The translations under genes were made by a program, and so were the position numbers. Shown here piece by piece: positions 6,319-16,878 of a DNA stretch of 64,000 nucleotides (position 1 is the first letter of the stretch; each line of letters begins with the position of its first letter). The notes beneath the pieces are model-generated. The model saw only the letters and a program-made list of their open reading frames with translations. It had not been told where the DNA came from and did not search any database. This stretch comes from an uncultured Bacteroidales bacterium. GTDB lineage: Bacteria > Bacteroidota > Bacteroidia > Bacteroidales > Bacteroidaceae. The stretch is from NCBI GenBank assembly GCA_902802815.1, contig CADCNQ010000003.1, forward strand, positions 124,001-188,000, in the 5' to 3' direction.

Positions 6319-9300
6319 GATTTGCTTATTTCTTTTTCGAGTTTGTCAAGTCTGCTATATGCTTCCGTTTCGCCGATGGTGTACCTGGCTCCGTCCTCCG
6401 GGCAGTCAAGCTTCAGCTCGTAGCCGATAACACGGCTGTCCTTTGTGCCGACGTATCGCGAGTGCATAACCCGAACACCCTGTGCCACCGAGTCCACATA
6501 GAGCCAAAGGTCTGCCGGCGTGTTCTTTGTTCCTGCCCATACCTCGATAGGCTCGCCCTCGTTGTTAGTCCACTGCGTGCTTTCCCCTGTGCCTCCTACG
6601 ATGAACTCTTCCCACTCACCTTCTACCTCCTTGTAATATATCAAAGCAGTCGGCACCGTCGATTGAATCGTTATTGTCCTCCCGGGGTTTATCACTACGG
6701 GCTCTGGAGCAGACCATTGAGTGCCCCATCCGTCAATCGGATAATCCTCAAGCACTGAAGCAAGGAATTTCTGTACACGGCCTAATCCGACATAGAGTTC
6801 AACGTCGTTGTAGGTTGTGTTCTCGTACACCAACGTACCTTCTCCTGCCACAACACTCTCTCCTTCTCCGCTATTATCCCAAAGGAAGATTGTGTCGGCA
6901 GCCCCCTGCATTTCCAATTCGACACGCTCTCCGGCGCGTACCATTACCTTTCTCTTGGAAATGAACATACCGAACAGGAACTCTTCAAAATCGTCCTCGG
7001 TCAGTTGTGCCGTAGTCTTCGGGATGAGCATCTTCGTAGGCAGCGCATCATTGAGTATGCGCACCTTTCTGCCAGCATACAATCTGTCTGTATTGCCTGA
7101 AGTTGGAGAGGGAAGAGTGAAAGCCAGCTCGTTTTGAGAAGCTAACTCCTCTTGCTCGTTGATAGCAACACGACGCATAAAATCTGTCAACATGGTGCAA
7201 TCGAACGTGAAATTGCCCTCCTGCAGTGCATTTAAATACGTCAAGCCTTTGGCTTTCAATTCTTCCTCTGCGGTGGTGTACATGGAAGTCTTTCGGAACT
7301 TGCGCAGATTTATGCCGAGCAGGGTGCAATAATCGCCCTGCGTGACCTTGAGGTCATCGTTTGGCAACTTGGCACCAAAAGTGTCATTGCGGATGATCTT
7401 AAAGCATCCCATCTCGCCCCAACAGACAGACCCTCCGGCCCCGTCACCATAATACGTACCGTTTGGCATCCACTCCAAATCGAATTCCATGCCAGACAGT
7501 TTGCCTTGATAGTCGTTCTCGGGCAGATCAAAGTCTCTCGGAGTAACAAACTTAAGTTTCAATGTCTCGCCGTCAAGGATGCTCTTCTTGGAGAAATTCC
7601 CGTTGGTAATATCATCGCCGCCGATGAACGCGAGTTTTACAAAGAACTGATGATACATCCAATATGCACTTTCGTCCTCTGCTTCATATTGCTGCTCTTC
7701 CGTCTCTGCCACCGAAAGCACCTCTTTGACGTACAGCCTCAGTTTCGGGGAGATTTTGTCAAAAACGACACACGCTTCGATACGTTTCGAGGGGTCGCTG
7801 GCCGACTCTTCCGTCTCAACGAAATCCCCGAAATCCTGAGGCATTCTCAATCTCTGCTCTCCAACACGCAGCACCGAAGAGGGGTCGTCGTATGGCGTAG
7901 TGAACAGCGCAGACGGAATATCGGGATCATCGCTGTCAAAGGCAAAGCGCCTGGGTTCTGTAACGTCTCCGCTATTCGTACCACTATACGACTTGAAAAG
8001 AATATTCACCAACTCAGACACTGAGAGAGTATCATCGTCGTACGAGGTGCCATTCCACTCTACAATCGGACTAGTTGCCATAACGTATAATCCCTTGCCG
8101 TCATTATCCGTGCTGGAGCCGTCCGTCAACACGGCATGAACGGAATCGCTTGTTATGGCGTTCACGTCGGCGTAATACTTGATGTACACCGTCCTTACCT
8201 TACGTTCCGCGCCCGTGTCGTCAATGGTCTTGAACATTGCCCAGTCACCGACCGTGTGATGAAAGTGGTAGCGTATTCTTGCGTTCACATAATACCTATC
8301 TCTACTATTGTACTGGCTGTCTGAGTGCGTGCTATACACCTGTGTTCCGTTGCTCTTTAACTTAAGCTGCCATGAAACATCCAAGTATATACTGCCTCTC
8401 TTTACAGAGTAATCCTCGCTGAACAGCGTTCTCGGATCGTCGGTAAAATCAAATCCATAACTCTCCGACTCGCTATTGGTCAACGTGAGGTGTAAAACCT
8501 CCCATGACGGAACAGTGCCGGCCTCATCGTCGAAGTCGGTATATTGATTGCCACTTTCCATGAAGTACAGGTGGTAAGACTGGCTGCGTCTCGCCCTTCC
8601 TGTATACGTCAGCACCTTTGTGCCGATAGGATGCAAAACGTTATTCTCCTTTCTCTTAAGGATATACGTCACTACAACCTCGTAGTCAAGGTATGGGTCT
8701 GTCTGCTGGATGGCTTCTGTCCAATACGACCGAAAGCTCATGGAGGTGGTCTTGATGTTCAACCATTGCATATCGTACTCCGTATTGGTCGTTTTGGGCC
8801 ACGAATTATTGTCTATCACACCATCCTCTTCGACGAAGAAGTTGGCAGTCACCATAGCATTCTTGAAGGCCTTCGTGTTATTCTCCAACGCGAACACCGA
8901 GAAGTGCGGCTTCGATGTACCAGGGAAGTTTGCATCGTACCACTTCACGACGTTATTCTGCACCTTGCGGCGATAGTCATAGGCGATATTATCCTTACCG
9001 CCGTATACGTAAATTCTGTTGGCGAAAGTCTTGCGTCCGTCATTGATCTTCATGTTGGCCACATTGACGCCCTGTTCTAGGATGAGAGGTTCTTCCCCCA
9101 GCCCGCACTTACCCAACTTTAATCGGAAGCCTATTTCGGTGGTCTCAAACCAACATTCAATGCCCCATTTGTTACAAATATCATATATGGCCGATAACAT
9201 ACCGATACTAGAGAATTTCATCAACTCCACCTCATACGGCGCGATGTCTTCCGAGAAGTTGGTATCTGTATTCTTATCGAACTCAATATGATACCCCAAC

Positions 9301-9728
9301 GTCTCTGCACTGTTTATCCACGACTCAATCTGCCCGAACAGGTCTGCCGTAAGAGAAAACTCCACGCTGTCGCGCACAGGGATAAGAACGTCTTTCTCCG
9401 TTTGACTCTCTTTCTCCACCATGAGCATATACTTGCTGTCTTCCATGTGCATATATTCGGCGTCAAACTGAAGCTGGTACTTGTAGCCCCCGGTATTCTC
9501 CTGATACTGGGGCATCTGTTCTTTACGTATAATGAAGCGACCGAAGAGCTCATCGTCAATGTGACACCCGACACGGAACGGAATGGCCCTGTCTAGCGTA
9601 AAGTCAAGCCGGATGAAGTCCTCTTTCATAAGAAGAAACTTTCTTGTCGAAGTCTGCTCAATGAGGACTTCGGCCACCTGCTCGGAGCCGTACATGATAA
9701 CCTCTGTTGCTCGTTGTCTGTAGATCAT
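6315..9728 (-). CDS. Tail tip / tail-associated (Tal-like) protein
   Basis: The protein has 1137 residues from the ATG at 9728, which overlaps the preceding stop as ATGA; a longer frame exists but would overlap that gene. It follows the distal-tail gene in the order tape measure - Dit - Tal. The N-terminal 400 residues are mixed alpha/beta, as in baseplate-hub proteins (YQLQFDAEYMHMEDSKYMLM, then KINDGRKTFANRIYVYGG). Beta-rich modules follow, with an end rich in short carbohydrate-like or Ig-like segments. It probably forms the tail tip and holds the fibres. No peptidase motif was recognised. Confidence 0.7.
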   Translation of the reverse strand: MIYRQRATEVIMYGSEQVAEVLIEQTSTRKFLLMKEDFIRLDFTLDRAIPFRVGCHIDDELFGRFIIRKEQMPQYQENTGGYKYQLQFDAEYMHMEDSKYMLMVEKESQTEKDVLIPVRDSVEFSLTADLFGQIESWINSAETLGYHIEFDKNTDTNFSEDIAPYEVELMKFSSIGMLSAIYDICNKWGIECWFETTEIGFRLKLGKCGLGEEPLILEQGVNVANMKINDGRKTFANRIYVYGGKDNIAYDYRRKVQNNVVKWYDANFPGTSKPHFSVFALENNTKAFKNAMVTANFFVEEDGVIDNNSWPKTTNTEYDMQWLNIKTTSMSFRSYWTEAIQQTDPYLDYEVVVTYILKRKENNVLHPIGTKVLTYTGRARRSQSYHLYFMESGNQYTDFDDEAGTVPSWEVLHLTLTNSESESYGFDFTDDPRTLFSEDYSVKRGSIYLDVSWQLKLKSNGTQVYSTHSDSQYNSRDRYYVNARIRYHFHHTVGDWAMFKTIDDTGAERKVRTVYIKYYADVNAITSDSVHAVLTDGSSTDNDGKGLYVMATSPIVEWNGTSYDDDTLSVSELVNILFKSYSGTNSGDVTEPRRFAFDSDDPDIPSALFTTPYDDPSSVLRVGEQRLRMPQDFGDFVETEESASDPSKRIEACVVFDKISPKLRLYVKEVLSVAETEEQQYEAEDESAYWMYHQFFVKLAFIGGDDITNGNFSKKSILDGETLKLKFVTPRDFDLPENDYQGKLSGMEFDLEWMPNGTYYGDGAGGSVCWGEMGCFKIIRNDTFGAKLPNDDLKVTQGDYCTLLGINLRKFRKTSMYTTAEEELKAKGLTYLNALQEGNFTFDCTMLTDFMRRVAINEQEELASQNELAFTLPSPTSGNTDRLYAGRKVRILNDALPTKMLIPKTTAQLTEDDFEEFLFGMFISKRKVMVRAGERVELEMQGAADTIFLWDNSGEGESVVAGEGTLVYENTTYNDVELYVGLGRVQKFLASVLEDYPIDGWGTQWSAPEPVVINPGRTITIQSTVPTALIYYKEVEGEWEEFIVGGTGESTQWTNNEGEPIEVWAGTKNTPADLWLYVDSVAQGVRVMHSRYVGTKDSRVIGYELKLDCPEDGARYTIGETEAYSRLDKLEKEISKS

Positions 9729-10147
9729 AATGCTCTGTCGGTTGGGTCGGGTTCGTCGAGTATGAGAGAGAACAAAGCAAGATGCCCGCCGGACTCCTGC
9801 ATCTGGGAAATATTCTTGTATTTCATCCGGAATGTGACGCCGGGAAGATAATCGGTATTGAGGTTGCAATTCCCGTTGTTATCCTTGATCATTTCAACAA
9901 AGTTGTAAAGGGCGGCATACATTTGCTCGTATGTCCGGCCCTGATAGCCAAGGGGAATTGTCACCTGTCGCTCATCATCCAGGCACCGGTTTGCCGGAGT
10001 GAACATCTTTGCTCCGGCCCTCAGTCGCGTCTTGCTTTTGATGTATTCTTTTGCGGGGGCCGGTGCAATGAGGTTGCAGAACCAGCCGAATACGGGACGC
10101 ATCCCATATTCCTTCAAATCGTGCCCGTTTATTTTCAGTTCTATCAT
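9725..10147 (-). CDS. Distal tail (Dit)-like protein
   Basis: This 140-residue protein begins MIELKINGHDLKEYGM, a typical opening for small Dit-type N-terminal domains. It has a belt-like motif ERQVTIPLGYQGRTYEQMYA. It lies between the tape measure gene and the tail-tip gene, overlapping both by 4 nt. It should form the ring joining the tail tube to the tip. The assignment is mainly positional. Confidence 0.55.
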   Translation of the reverse strand: MIELKINGHDLKEYGMRPVFGWFCNLIAPAPAKEYIKSKTRLRAGAKMFTPANRCLDDERQVTIPLGYQGRTYEQMYAALYNFVEMIKDNNGNCNLNTDYLPGVTFRMKYKNISQMQESGGHLALFSLILDEPDPTDRAL

Positions 10148-13100
10148 AGTCTCTTCGTGTTACGGTCTATTTCGCTCAAATGTTCCTCAATAGCGGCGAG
10201 TCTGCGCGTGTGCTGTGTGATCTCCCGGACGTTCTCGGCCTGTTCCTGCAAGGTGAACTGCATGGCCGTCCAAAGGGAGAGCTGGCGCTGCTGTCCTATT
10301 GCAAGAGTGGTCACACGTCCGTTAATCTCGGCACCGTCCTCCCGGGTGATGCCGCTTGCCATACGACTTGTCGCATTACCCTCACTCTCGTTGAGGTCTT
10401 TTATGAGGCCGGATTGCTCAAGCTCACTGCGGTCTGCCCGCGCACGCTCTACAATTGCCATATATTCGGCCGTAGCAGCATCAATAAGGGCCTTGTTGTG
10501 AGTGCGTACGGCTTCATTGATTTTCTTCTGTGCCTTTTCTATTTCGTCCTTATATTTGTCCGCAATTTCGTCCGTAAACATCTTATTGATTTTCTCCTGC
10601 AGATTGTCGAAGAAGTCAAACGACCGGGACTCCATATCATCCATTAAATCATCAAAGCCGCCGTACACATCGGAGAATGTCAGAGACCACCGATCTATCA
10701 CGCCCTCGCTGATGAGGGCATCGATGCGGTCTTCGGCCTCCTGTGCCAATTTCTCGGCATCGGAGGTGAGATTGCGCAACGCATCATAGTCGTTGCGCTG
10801 AATTGCATCTGACATGCGTTTGTACACATCCTGAAGGACATCCTCCTGCGAGTCGGCTATGCTGGAAATAAGAGCGTCTCTCGTTTTGCCCATCACGTTC
10901 TCGCGAGCAGAGGCAGAAAGATTGCCCATCTCTTTCAGCATGGACTTATAATCACCTTTGAAGCTGTCGAATGTAAAGCCCGTGACAATCTCATCCAATT
11001 TCTCGCGAAATTCGTCACCCTGCCCGTTAAGATCCGTCATTTGGTCAAGGAGATTGTTCAGGCCCTTGCCGACCTTACCCTCATGGTCTTCCTCAACGCT
11101 GCTGATGGCGTTCTGCAGTTCGGAGTAAAGTCCGACGTAATTACGGCGAAGATTTGCCCATTGCTCAGCGGTGTAAGCGCCCATCCGGTCAAAGTCAAAG
11201 TTTTCAAAACCCTGCACTTTGCGTATTCTGCGGCGAATGTCATCATAGTCCTCTTCGTCATCGAGGTAATACTGCATCGAGTGGCTGGCGCCTTTATACT
11301 GTCGGGCGGTGGCGTCAATGCTATCCTGCAGGCTTCTTTCCTGCTGCTCCACGTTGGCAATGGCCTCGTTCACTTTGGAGGCGGCATTGAGGCTGTTGGC
11401 ATCATCCAACTCATCGCGCATCTTATCGAGAGACCATCCGAGGTTTTCAAGGGCCTCGGTGTTCATATCGATACGATCCTGCATTTCCTCCCAGTTGTCG
11501 GACAGGCCGGCAAAGAAGTCCACAAAGGAGCCGAACATCGAAAAGGCATCAACGGCTGCACCTACAAAGTCGCCGGACATGGCCTTAGATGCTGCATTTG
11601 CGCCCTGTGCAAGACCCTCCATTGCTTTTCCCGCGTCTTCGCCCATCTTGATGCCCATCTTATCAAGGCTCTCGTTGATGGCGCCTCCGGATCCTGCCAA
11701 TTGGCCAACATCTTCAATTGCGGCCTTTGTCGGGTTGCCCTCCTTCTTGCTTTTGTCGTACCTGTTGGTGAAGTTCTCCAGGCCCTCCTTCATCGTACCT
11801 TTGAAAGTACGCCTCTCAGCCTCTATTGCCTGCTCTGTGGTATGTGTGAGCTTTGCTTCTGCGGCATTGACGGCCTCCGTGGCTTTTCTGCGACGCTCCT
11901 CTGCTTCAGAAATCCTTTTGTTTTGTTCTGCCAAATGATCTGAAGCTATCTTGTCATTTGGATTTTTGTCGAGGATGGCCTGCAAATTATTCCTTCCAAC
12001 AGTTAATGTTCCCAGGTCGTGTTCTGCAGCAGCCTGCTCTTCACGGGCAGCTGTCAATTCTGCGCTGGCATCGCTTGCTTCTTTGCGCAACGCCTCAAGC
12101 GATTGAAGGTTTCCGCCATTGACCAGTCGGTCAAGAGCATTGAGAATGGTCTGTTGGTCAGTGGCGTCCATCTCGCCCAAACTACCATCCTCCTGAATCT
12201 TTTTCAATGTTGCAATCGCTTCATCGACAAAGCTCTTCATCTCTGGGGCCCGGAGTACCACATCGTCTGCGTTTGACAGAGCAATGGCGTTAGCCGTTCT
12301 TGCGCCCAAGTCTTCCTTGCGGAGCTCGTTTTGTTTGGCGAGTTGTTCAGATGTAAGCCTGCCAACCTCATAAGGGTCTCCGTTGGCTTTGGCAGTCTCA
12401 ATCCTATTGCGATAATACTCATCCACCGCAGCTTTTTTGCTTTCGGTGGTGCCGTGCTCCATGTCAAACTCCAGACGGCGGCGTGCCTCTTCCTCCACTT
12501 TGAGCTGTTTGGCAAGGGCCAGCTGCTGACGCAACTTGTCTAAGATGCGCTCTTTGTCCTTGATTTCGCTTTTCCCAATATCGGCAATCAGCTTTTCAAT
12601 GCCGGCAATGTCGGAGGCAAACTTTTCCTCTTCCTGTTGCTGCTTTATCCTCTCGGTGGTATAACTCTTGTAGTAGTCGATATTCTCCCTCTGCTGTCTC
12701 TTGAGAGTGGCATCGCGGAGGTTGGCCATGCCAGTTCTTGAGTCATCACCCAATGCCACCTCTCCATTTCCGGAAAGCTTGAGGTCGATCTCGTTCTTTT
12801 TTGCAAAGGCGACCTGTTCGCTTTCGGAGAGACTGGAGAAAGAAATTTTTTGGTACTTATCATCCCCGCCTTTCTTTATGTCCTGTTCTGCATCCCAGAG
12901 CGCCTTGGCATTTTTGAGGTAACGGTCTTTAAGGTCTTCCTCCTGCCGGTCAAGCTCATCAAGTTCTCTCTTATGCTTCTCTTGAAGAGTGATAAGAGAC
13001 TTTTCCGCTCCCTCTTCCAAAGCAGAGATTTCGGCATCGTTAATCTTTCTCTGCAGATCTTGTGCAGCGCGGAGTCGTTCTTTGGCCTGTTCTGCCCGGA

Positions 13101-16100
13101 GTTCTTTCAGGCGGGAATAGTCCTTTTTGGCTTGTGCCTCACCGCTTCCGGCATTATCGTCCTCGTTATCTTTCTCTTCTACGGCTTTTGCGTTTGCGTT
13201 TTCGGCCCTTGCCTGAATGCCCATGCGATGTGCATAGTTTTGTGCCCACGATTTCCTCGCATCTTCTGTTACACCGGCGATAAAAGGATGATTCTGCGCC
13301 CACGCCTCCGCATCTTTTTCCGTTTGAATCCACTTGGGAACGCCCGATTCCTCTGGGGAATTTTCACCATCATTGACACCCAGGAAAGAGAGAATGGCCT
13401 TGATATGTATAGGGTTCTCAGCGACCTTTCTCATCTCATCCATAAAGAAGGTCAAGTCGCTCTTGGTCTGTTCGGCGTTCGTAAGGGCGACCTTGATTTC
13501 TTTAACCTGCTTGCGCGTCAGGGTGGGGTCTTTGAGTTTGGTCTTCAGGGCCTCAATGCGGCCGTCAACCATCTTGATATTATCTCCCATCTTTTTCTGC
13601 GCGTCGCTGGCCGTAGTAGTGCCTTGGGCGACATCGCTGATGGCGCTTTCTGTATTCTTATATGCAGAAGAGAGTTCTTTAGCCGTTTCCGGGTCAAGAT
13701 AATCTGTGTCACCGGAAATGCTGGCACGTACTTCCACAATTGCCTCATGGCTGACATTTCCACTGAAAAGACCTTGCAGGCTCTCAAGATAGGCGCGGTC
13801 AGCCTGATTCTGCCGGATTTCTATATCAATGCTGGCCTTGTTGCCCTCGTTACGCATAGAGCGCAGCTCTGTCTCTTTCTTCTCAAGCTCTTCGATCTGT
13901 TTGCCGATGGCATCAAACGCCTCCGTGCGCTTACCCTTATCCTCAAGAGAGCTCAAATCAAAGCTGTTGACAATATCCTGTGCAGCCTTGATGTTGGACT
14001 CTGTCTCGCTCCTGAATTTCTGCAGTGTGCCGGTGGTGACGTTTTCCATCTTCCGGAGTGCGCCTCTGACGTTTTCGATGGCCTGTGCATCGTAGAGCTT
14101 ATATACCTCTTTTTTGGCATCCTTGGCTTCGTTAGCCAGTACCTCCAGCATGTCGTTGAAGAGGCCAATGTTTTTTGTTTCCTGCTTTATTTCTTCATCA
14201 GAGAAGCCATACTTGCGGAAAGTGTTGTTGACAAACAGGTTGTTAGCGGCCTTTCTTTCTTCGTTCGTGGCATATACCTGATTGCTTCCCTGGTTGTATC
14301 TGTCGGCGATCTCACCAAGAGCTTTCGCGCGCCGGATAAGGAAATCTTCCTGTTTGCTTGATTCTGCCTGCTCAATCTGCTTTTTTCTCTCTTCCGGAGA
14401 AAGCTTCATAAAGTCCTCGAACGACATGCCGTTCAGGGTCTTATACATCTCCTTGAGCTCATTCCACGCCTTATACTGCTCCTTAATGGAGGCCGTCTCG
14501 CTGTTGATGACACCTATCAAGGAGTTGCCTTTGTTGATTCTTTCATCAGTGGCCTTGTTGATGCGTTCCATTGCCTCCGCATGCTTCTGCGTGGCAAGAG
14601 TGGCTTCGTCTGTCCGTGTCGCATATTTGTACACGGCAATGCCGATGGCGGCAATAGCGGCAGCGGCCCAAACGTAAGGATTGGCTAAGAACTGAAGCCC
14701 GAGAAGGTTCAGGGCCTTTGTGAGCCCAGAGACCTTCTGCCCCGTGATGACAGACTGCAAGGCCATAGCCTTTTGTTGTGTCATATACACAAGGTTCTCT
14801 GCCTCTTCTACTTGAAGGGCCGCAGCCTTTGCGGCGTGTCCGCGTGCAGCGGCTTGTGCAGCTTTTGCCTCTACAAGCAGGGCCTGCGCAGCACCAAGAT
14901 CGGCCTGAACATTCTTCAATTCCTCCTGTGCGAGAAGCTGGAGCTGGGAAATCCTGATAGCATCCTCCAGGTTCATCTTACCGGTCAGCACGGCGCTTTC
15001 CATCTGCGGTGTAAGCCGCGCCTGCTCAATGGCGGTAAGTCGGGCGAGGGTAGCGGCCTGTGCATTATAGTGTGCCACCTCCATAGCAGAGAGTTTGGAG
15101 TATATGGCCTCCTTTACGGCCCCGGCGGCGCGGATGCCGTTATACACGACGTAGGTGGCGATAAGCTCTTCAAGGACGGTGAGCATGGTCTGCAGTACGT
15201 CCGAAGAGGAATCGCCCTTAATGGCGCTGGTAAGATCGTTGATGGTGTCGGTAATCAGCTTCACACCATCGGCCGCAACCTGTGTGGCCCCGGTGGATGA
15301 GTTGAGCTGCAGCATGAAGCCCTCCCATGCAGAGGCCAGCATCTTCACCTGGCCTTGGAAGTTGGCAACCATCTGTTCACCCATGATGTCAAGGGAGCCG
15401 TTATCCTCTTCTGCCTTAATCTGGTCTCTCAGTGTACGGATGGACTCGCCGGCCTGCATGAGGGCAAGGAATTGCGTACCGCCACGGGGACCGATCATCT
15501 TCATAGATTTGCCGACGCCCTCAGAGCCGGAAAGCGTTCCGACGTCTTTCATCCTTTCGAGGGCATCCACAAAGTCATCAAGAGACTTCACATTTTCCAT
15601 GCCGACTATCTTGCCCTGTGACATCTTTGTGAAGATGTTTCTCAGGGAGGTCATGGCGGTGGAGGCCTCGATACCGTTGTCGCGGAGCTTACCGAAGAGG
15701 GCAAGGACGTCCTCTATCTCAAAGCCTATGGAGTGGGCCATTGGGCCGAAGGTGGCGAGGTTGTCCGAGATGGCCTGAAAGTTCAACGCAGACCTGCGGG
15801 TGGCGGCGCTCATTGCGGCAGAGAACTGATAGGCCTTTTCGGTGTATTCTTCCTGGGACACGCCGAACATTCTCAGGGCGGCGCCCACGGTGGCGGCAGC
15901 ACTGCCCAGTTCTGCGCCGGTGCTCTGCGCGAAATTCAGCACGGCTTTCTGCATATCGAAGATGTTTTGTGCAGAGAAGCCGAGTTTTGAGAGTTCTGTC
16001 TGTAACTGAGTTACCTGTGTGGCGGTATACACCGTGGTGCGCCCGAGGTCTTGAGCGGACTTCATCATGGCCTGCATTTCCGGCGCGCTGATGTCATATC

Positions 16101-16521
16101 CGAGGATGGCGCCAAGGGTGGAGTTGGCAGCTTCAAAGTTCGTTACAGAGTCCACGGAGGACTTTATCAACGAAATGGCCCGGTAGAAGCCGTTGACGGC
16201 CAACGATGCAGCAGAGAAGTTTTTGATGAAGTTCGTGAGGTTGAAGTTCAGCTCTCCGGTGGACTTCTTAAGGTCATGCATGGCGGCATGGGTGCGACGC
16301 AAGGATGTTGACATGTTGTTGCCGCCAGTGACAACAGATCCGGCAAAGCGAGAAAAGCCCTCTCCTCCGAGCCTTAAAAACCTCGAATCTATCTTTGACC
16401 CTTCTCTGATAATCCTGCCGGTCATACTGGCAAGGCGGTTCTCAATCTTTTTCGCGTCCCTTTCGAGGCCGCTAATCTCAAGACCTATGCCAAATGACAA
16501 TCCATCGTTAATGCTATCCAT
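10144..16521 (-). CDS. Tail tape measure protein
   Basis: At 2125 residues this is the largest gene in the window. The first 400 residues carry the conserved tape-measure core (FEAANSTLGAILGYDISAPE, AQDLGRTTVYTATQVTQLQT, SAAMSAATRRSALNFQAISD). A hydrophobic patch near residues 610-630 follows, then very long charged coiled coils. Tape measure proteins set tail length at roughly 0.15 nm per residue, so a tail of about 300 nm is expected, i.e. a long-tailed siphovirus. It lies directly after the frameshifted chaperone pair, as in other siphoviruses. Confidence 0.95.
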   Translation of the reverse strand: MDSINDGLSFGIGLEISGLERDAKKIENRLASMTGRIIREGSKIDSRFLRLGGEGFSRFAGSVVTGGNNMSTSLRRTHAAMHDLKKSTGELNFNLTNFIKNFSAASLAVNGFYRAISLIKSSVDSVTNFEAANSTLGAILGYDISAPEMQAMMKSAQDLGRTTVYTATQVTQLQTELSKLGFSAQNIFDMQKAVLNFAQSTGAELGSAAATVGAALRMFGVSQEEYTEKAYQFSAAMSAATRRSALNFQAISDNLATFGPMAHSIGFEIEDVLALFGKLRDNGIEASTAMTSLRNIFTKMSQGKIVGMENVKSLDDFVDALERMKDVGTLSGSEGVGKSMKMIGPRGGTQFLALMQAGESIRTLRDQIKAEEDNGSLDIMGEQMVANFQGQVKMLASAWEGFMLQLNSSTGATQVAADGVKLITDTINDLTSAIKGDSSSDVLQTMLTVLEELIATYVVYNGIRAAGAVKEAIYSKLSAMEVAHYNAQAATLARLTAIEQARLTPQMESAVLTGKMNLEDAIRISQLQLLAQEELKNVQADLGAAQALLVEAKAAQAAARGHAAKAAALQVEEAENLVYMTQQKAMALQSVITGQKVSGLTKALNLLGLQFLANPYVWAAAAIAAIGIAVYKYATRTDEATLATQKHAEAMERINKATDERINKGNSLIGVINSETASIKEQYKAWNELKEMYKTLNGMSFEDFMKLSPEERKKQIEQAESSKQEDFLIRRAKALGEIADRYNQGSNQVYATNEERKAANNLFVNNTFRKYGFSDEEIKQETKNIGLFNDMLEVLANEAKDAKKEVYKLYDAQAIENVRGALRKMENVTTGTLQKFRSETESNIKAAQDIVNSFDLSSLEDKGKRTEAFDAIGKQIEELEKKETELRSMRNEGNKASIDIEIRQNQADRAYLESLQGLFSGNVSHEAIVEVRASISGDTDYLDPETAKELSSAYKNTESAISDVAQGTTTASDAQKKMGDNIKMVDGRIEALKTKLKDPTLTRKQVKEIKVALTNAEQTKSDLTFFMDEMRKVAENPIHIKAILSFLGVNDGENSPEESGVPKWIQTEKDAEAWAQNHPFIAGVTEDARKSWAQNYAHRMGIQARAENANAKAVEEKDNEDDNAGSGEAQAKKDYSRLKELRAEQAKERLRAAQDLQRKINDAEISALEEGAEKSLITLQEKHKRELDELDRQEEDLKDRYLKNAKALWDAEQDIKKGGDDKYQKISFSSLSESEQVAFAKKNEIDLKLSGNGEVALGDDSRTGMANLRDATLKRQQRENIDYYKSYTTERIKQQQEEEKFASDIAGIEKLIADIGKSEIKDKERILDKLRQQLALAKQLKVEEEARRRLEFDMEHGTTESKKAAVDEYYRNRIETAKANGDPYEVGRLTSEQLAKQNELRKEDLGARTANAIALSNADDVVLRAPEMKSFVDEAIATLKKIQEDGSLGEMDATDQQTILNALDRLVNGGNLQSLEALRKEASDASAELTAAREEQAAAEHDLGTLTVGRNNLQAILDKNPNDKIASDHLAEQNKRISEAEERRRKATEAVNAAEAKLTHTTEQAIEAERRTFKGTMKEGLENFTNRYDKSKKEGNPTKAAIEDVGQLAGSGGAINESLDKMGIKMGEDAGKAMEGLAQGANAASKAMSGDFVGAAVDAFSMFGSFVDFFAGLSDNWEEMQDRIDMNTEALENLGWSLDKMRDELDDANSLNAASKVNEAIANVEQQERSLQDSIDATARQYKGASHSMQYYLDDEEDYDDIRRRIRKVQGFENFDFDRMGAYTAEQWANLRRNYVGLYSELQNAISSVEEDHEGKVGKGLNNLLDQMTDLNGQGDEFREKLDEIVTGFTFDSFKGDYKSMLKEMGNLSASARENVMGKTRDALISSIADSQEDVLQDVYKRMSDAIQRNDYDALRNLTSDAEKLAQEAEDRIDALISEGVIDRWSLTFSDVYGGFDDLMDDMESRSFDFFDNLQEKINKMFTDEIADKYKDEIEKAQKKINEAVRTHNKALIDAATAEYMAIVERARADRSELEQSGLIKDLNESEGNATSRMASGITREDGAEINGRVTTLAIGQQRQLSLWTAMQFTLQEQAENVREITQHTRRLAAIEEHLSEIDRNTKRL

Positions 16522-16533
16522 GCCTGTATATGT

Positions 16534-16878
16534 TTAATAGACGTTTTCTTCGTCTCCGATTTCCCCTGTAGGTTCTTTCTCGCATTCGTCAACGCTATAA
16601 TCCCAGTTGTCATCCTCGGTATCATAGCTTGGCGCGGCCCTTGAGTACATAATGACGTTTTCGTAGGTCATTTCGTCCAAAATGTAGGAGATGGAAACTC
16701 CCATGTTTTTCGCGATATTCTGTACCAGGGCCCATACGCTATCGTTATCTACTCTTCTTTTTTTGTTTTTCTTAGCAGATTTGTTTCTCTCAGGAAAGCG
16801 GTAATTTTCAAAAAAAAAGCCAGCTTGTTGAGACCGATAAGCCCGGTGAGAATATTCATGATGTCTTCGCAGGAGCAT
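16534..16878 (-). CDS. Frameshift extension of the tail assembly chaperone (T part of GT)
   Basis: This open frame lies in the -1 frame relative to the gene at 16749-17231 and overlaps its 3' end by 130 nt. It has no convincing start of its own. After a -1 slip at the T9 run, the fused product would have about 232 residues ending in acidic sequence (SYDTEDDNWDYSVDECEKEP). In siphoviruses a G/GT pair made by such a slip sits between major tail protein and tape measure genes, exactly the order here. Confidence 0.8.
   Translation of the reverse strand: MLLRRHHEYSHRAYRSQQAGFFFENYRFPERNKSAKKNKKRRVDNDSVWALVQNIAKNMGVSISYILDEMTYENVIMYSRAAPSYDTEDDNWDYSVDECEKEPTGEIGDEENVY

Noticed and set aside
12850-14361. 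503-codon plus-strand frame antisense to the tape measure gene
   Set aside because: It mirrors the codon pattern of the coiled-coil gene on the other strand; residue composition is unlike a real protein and the operon strand has the recognised tape measure protein.
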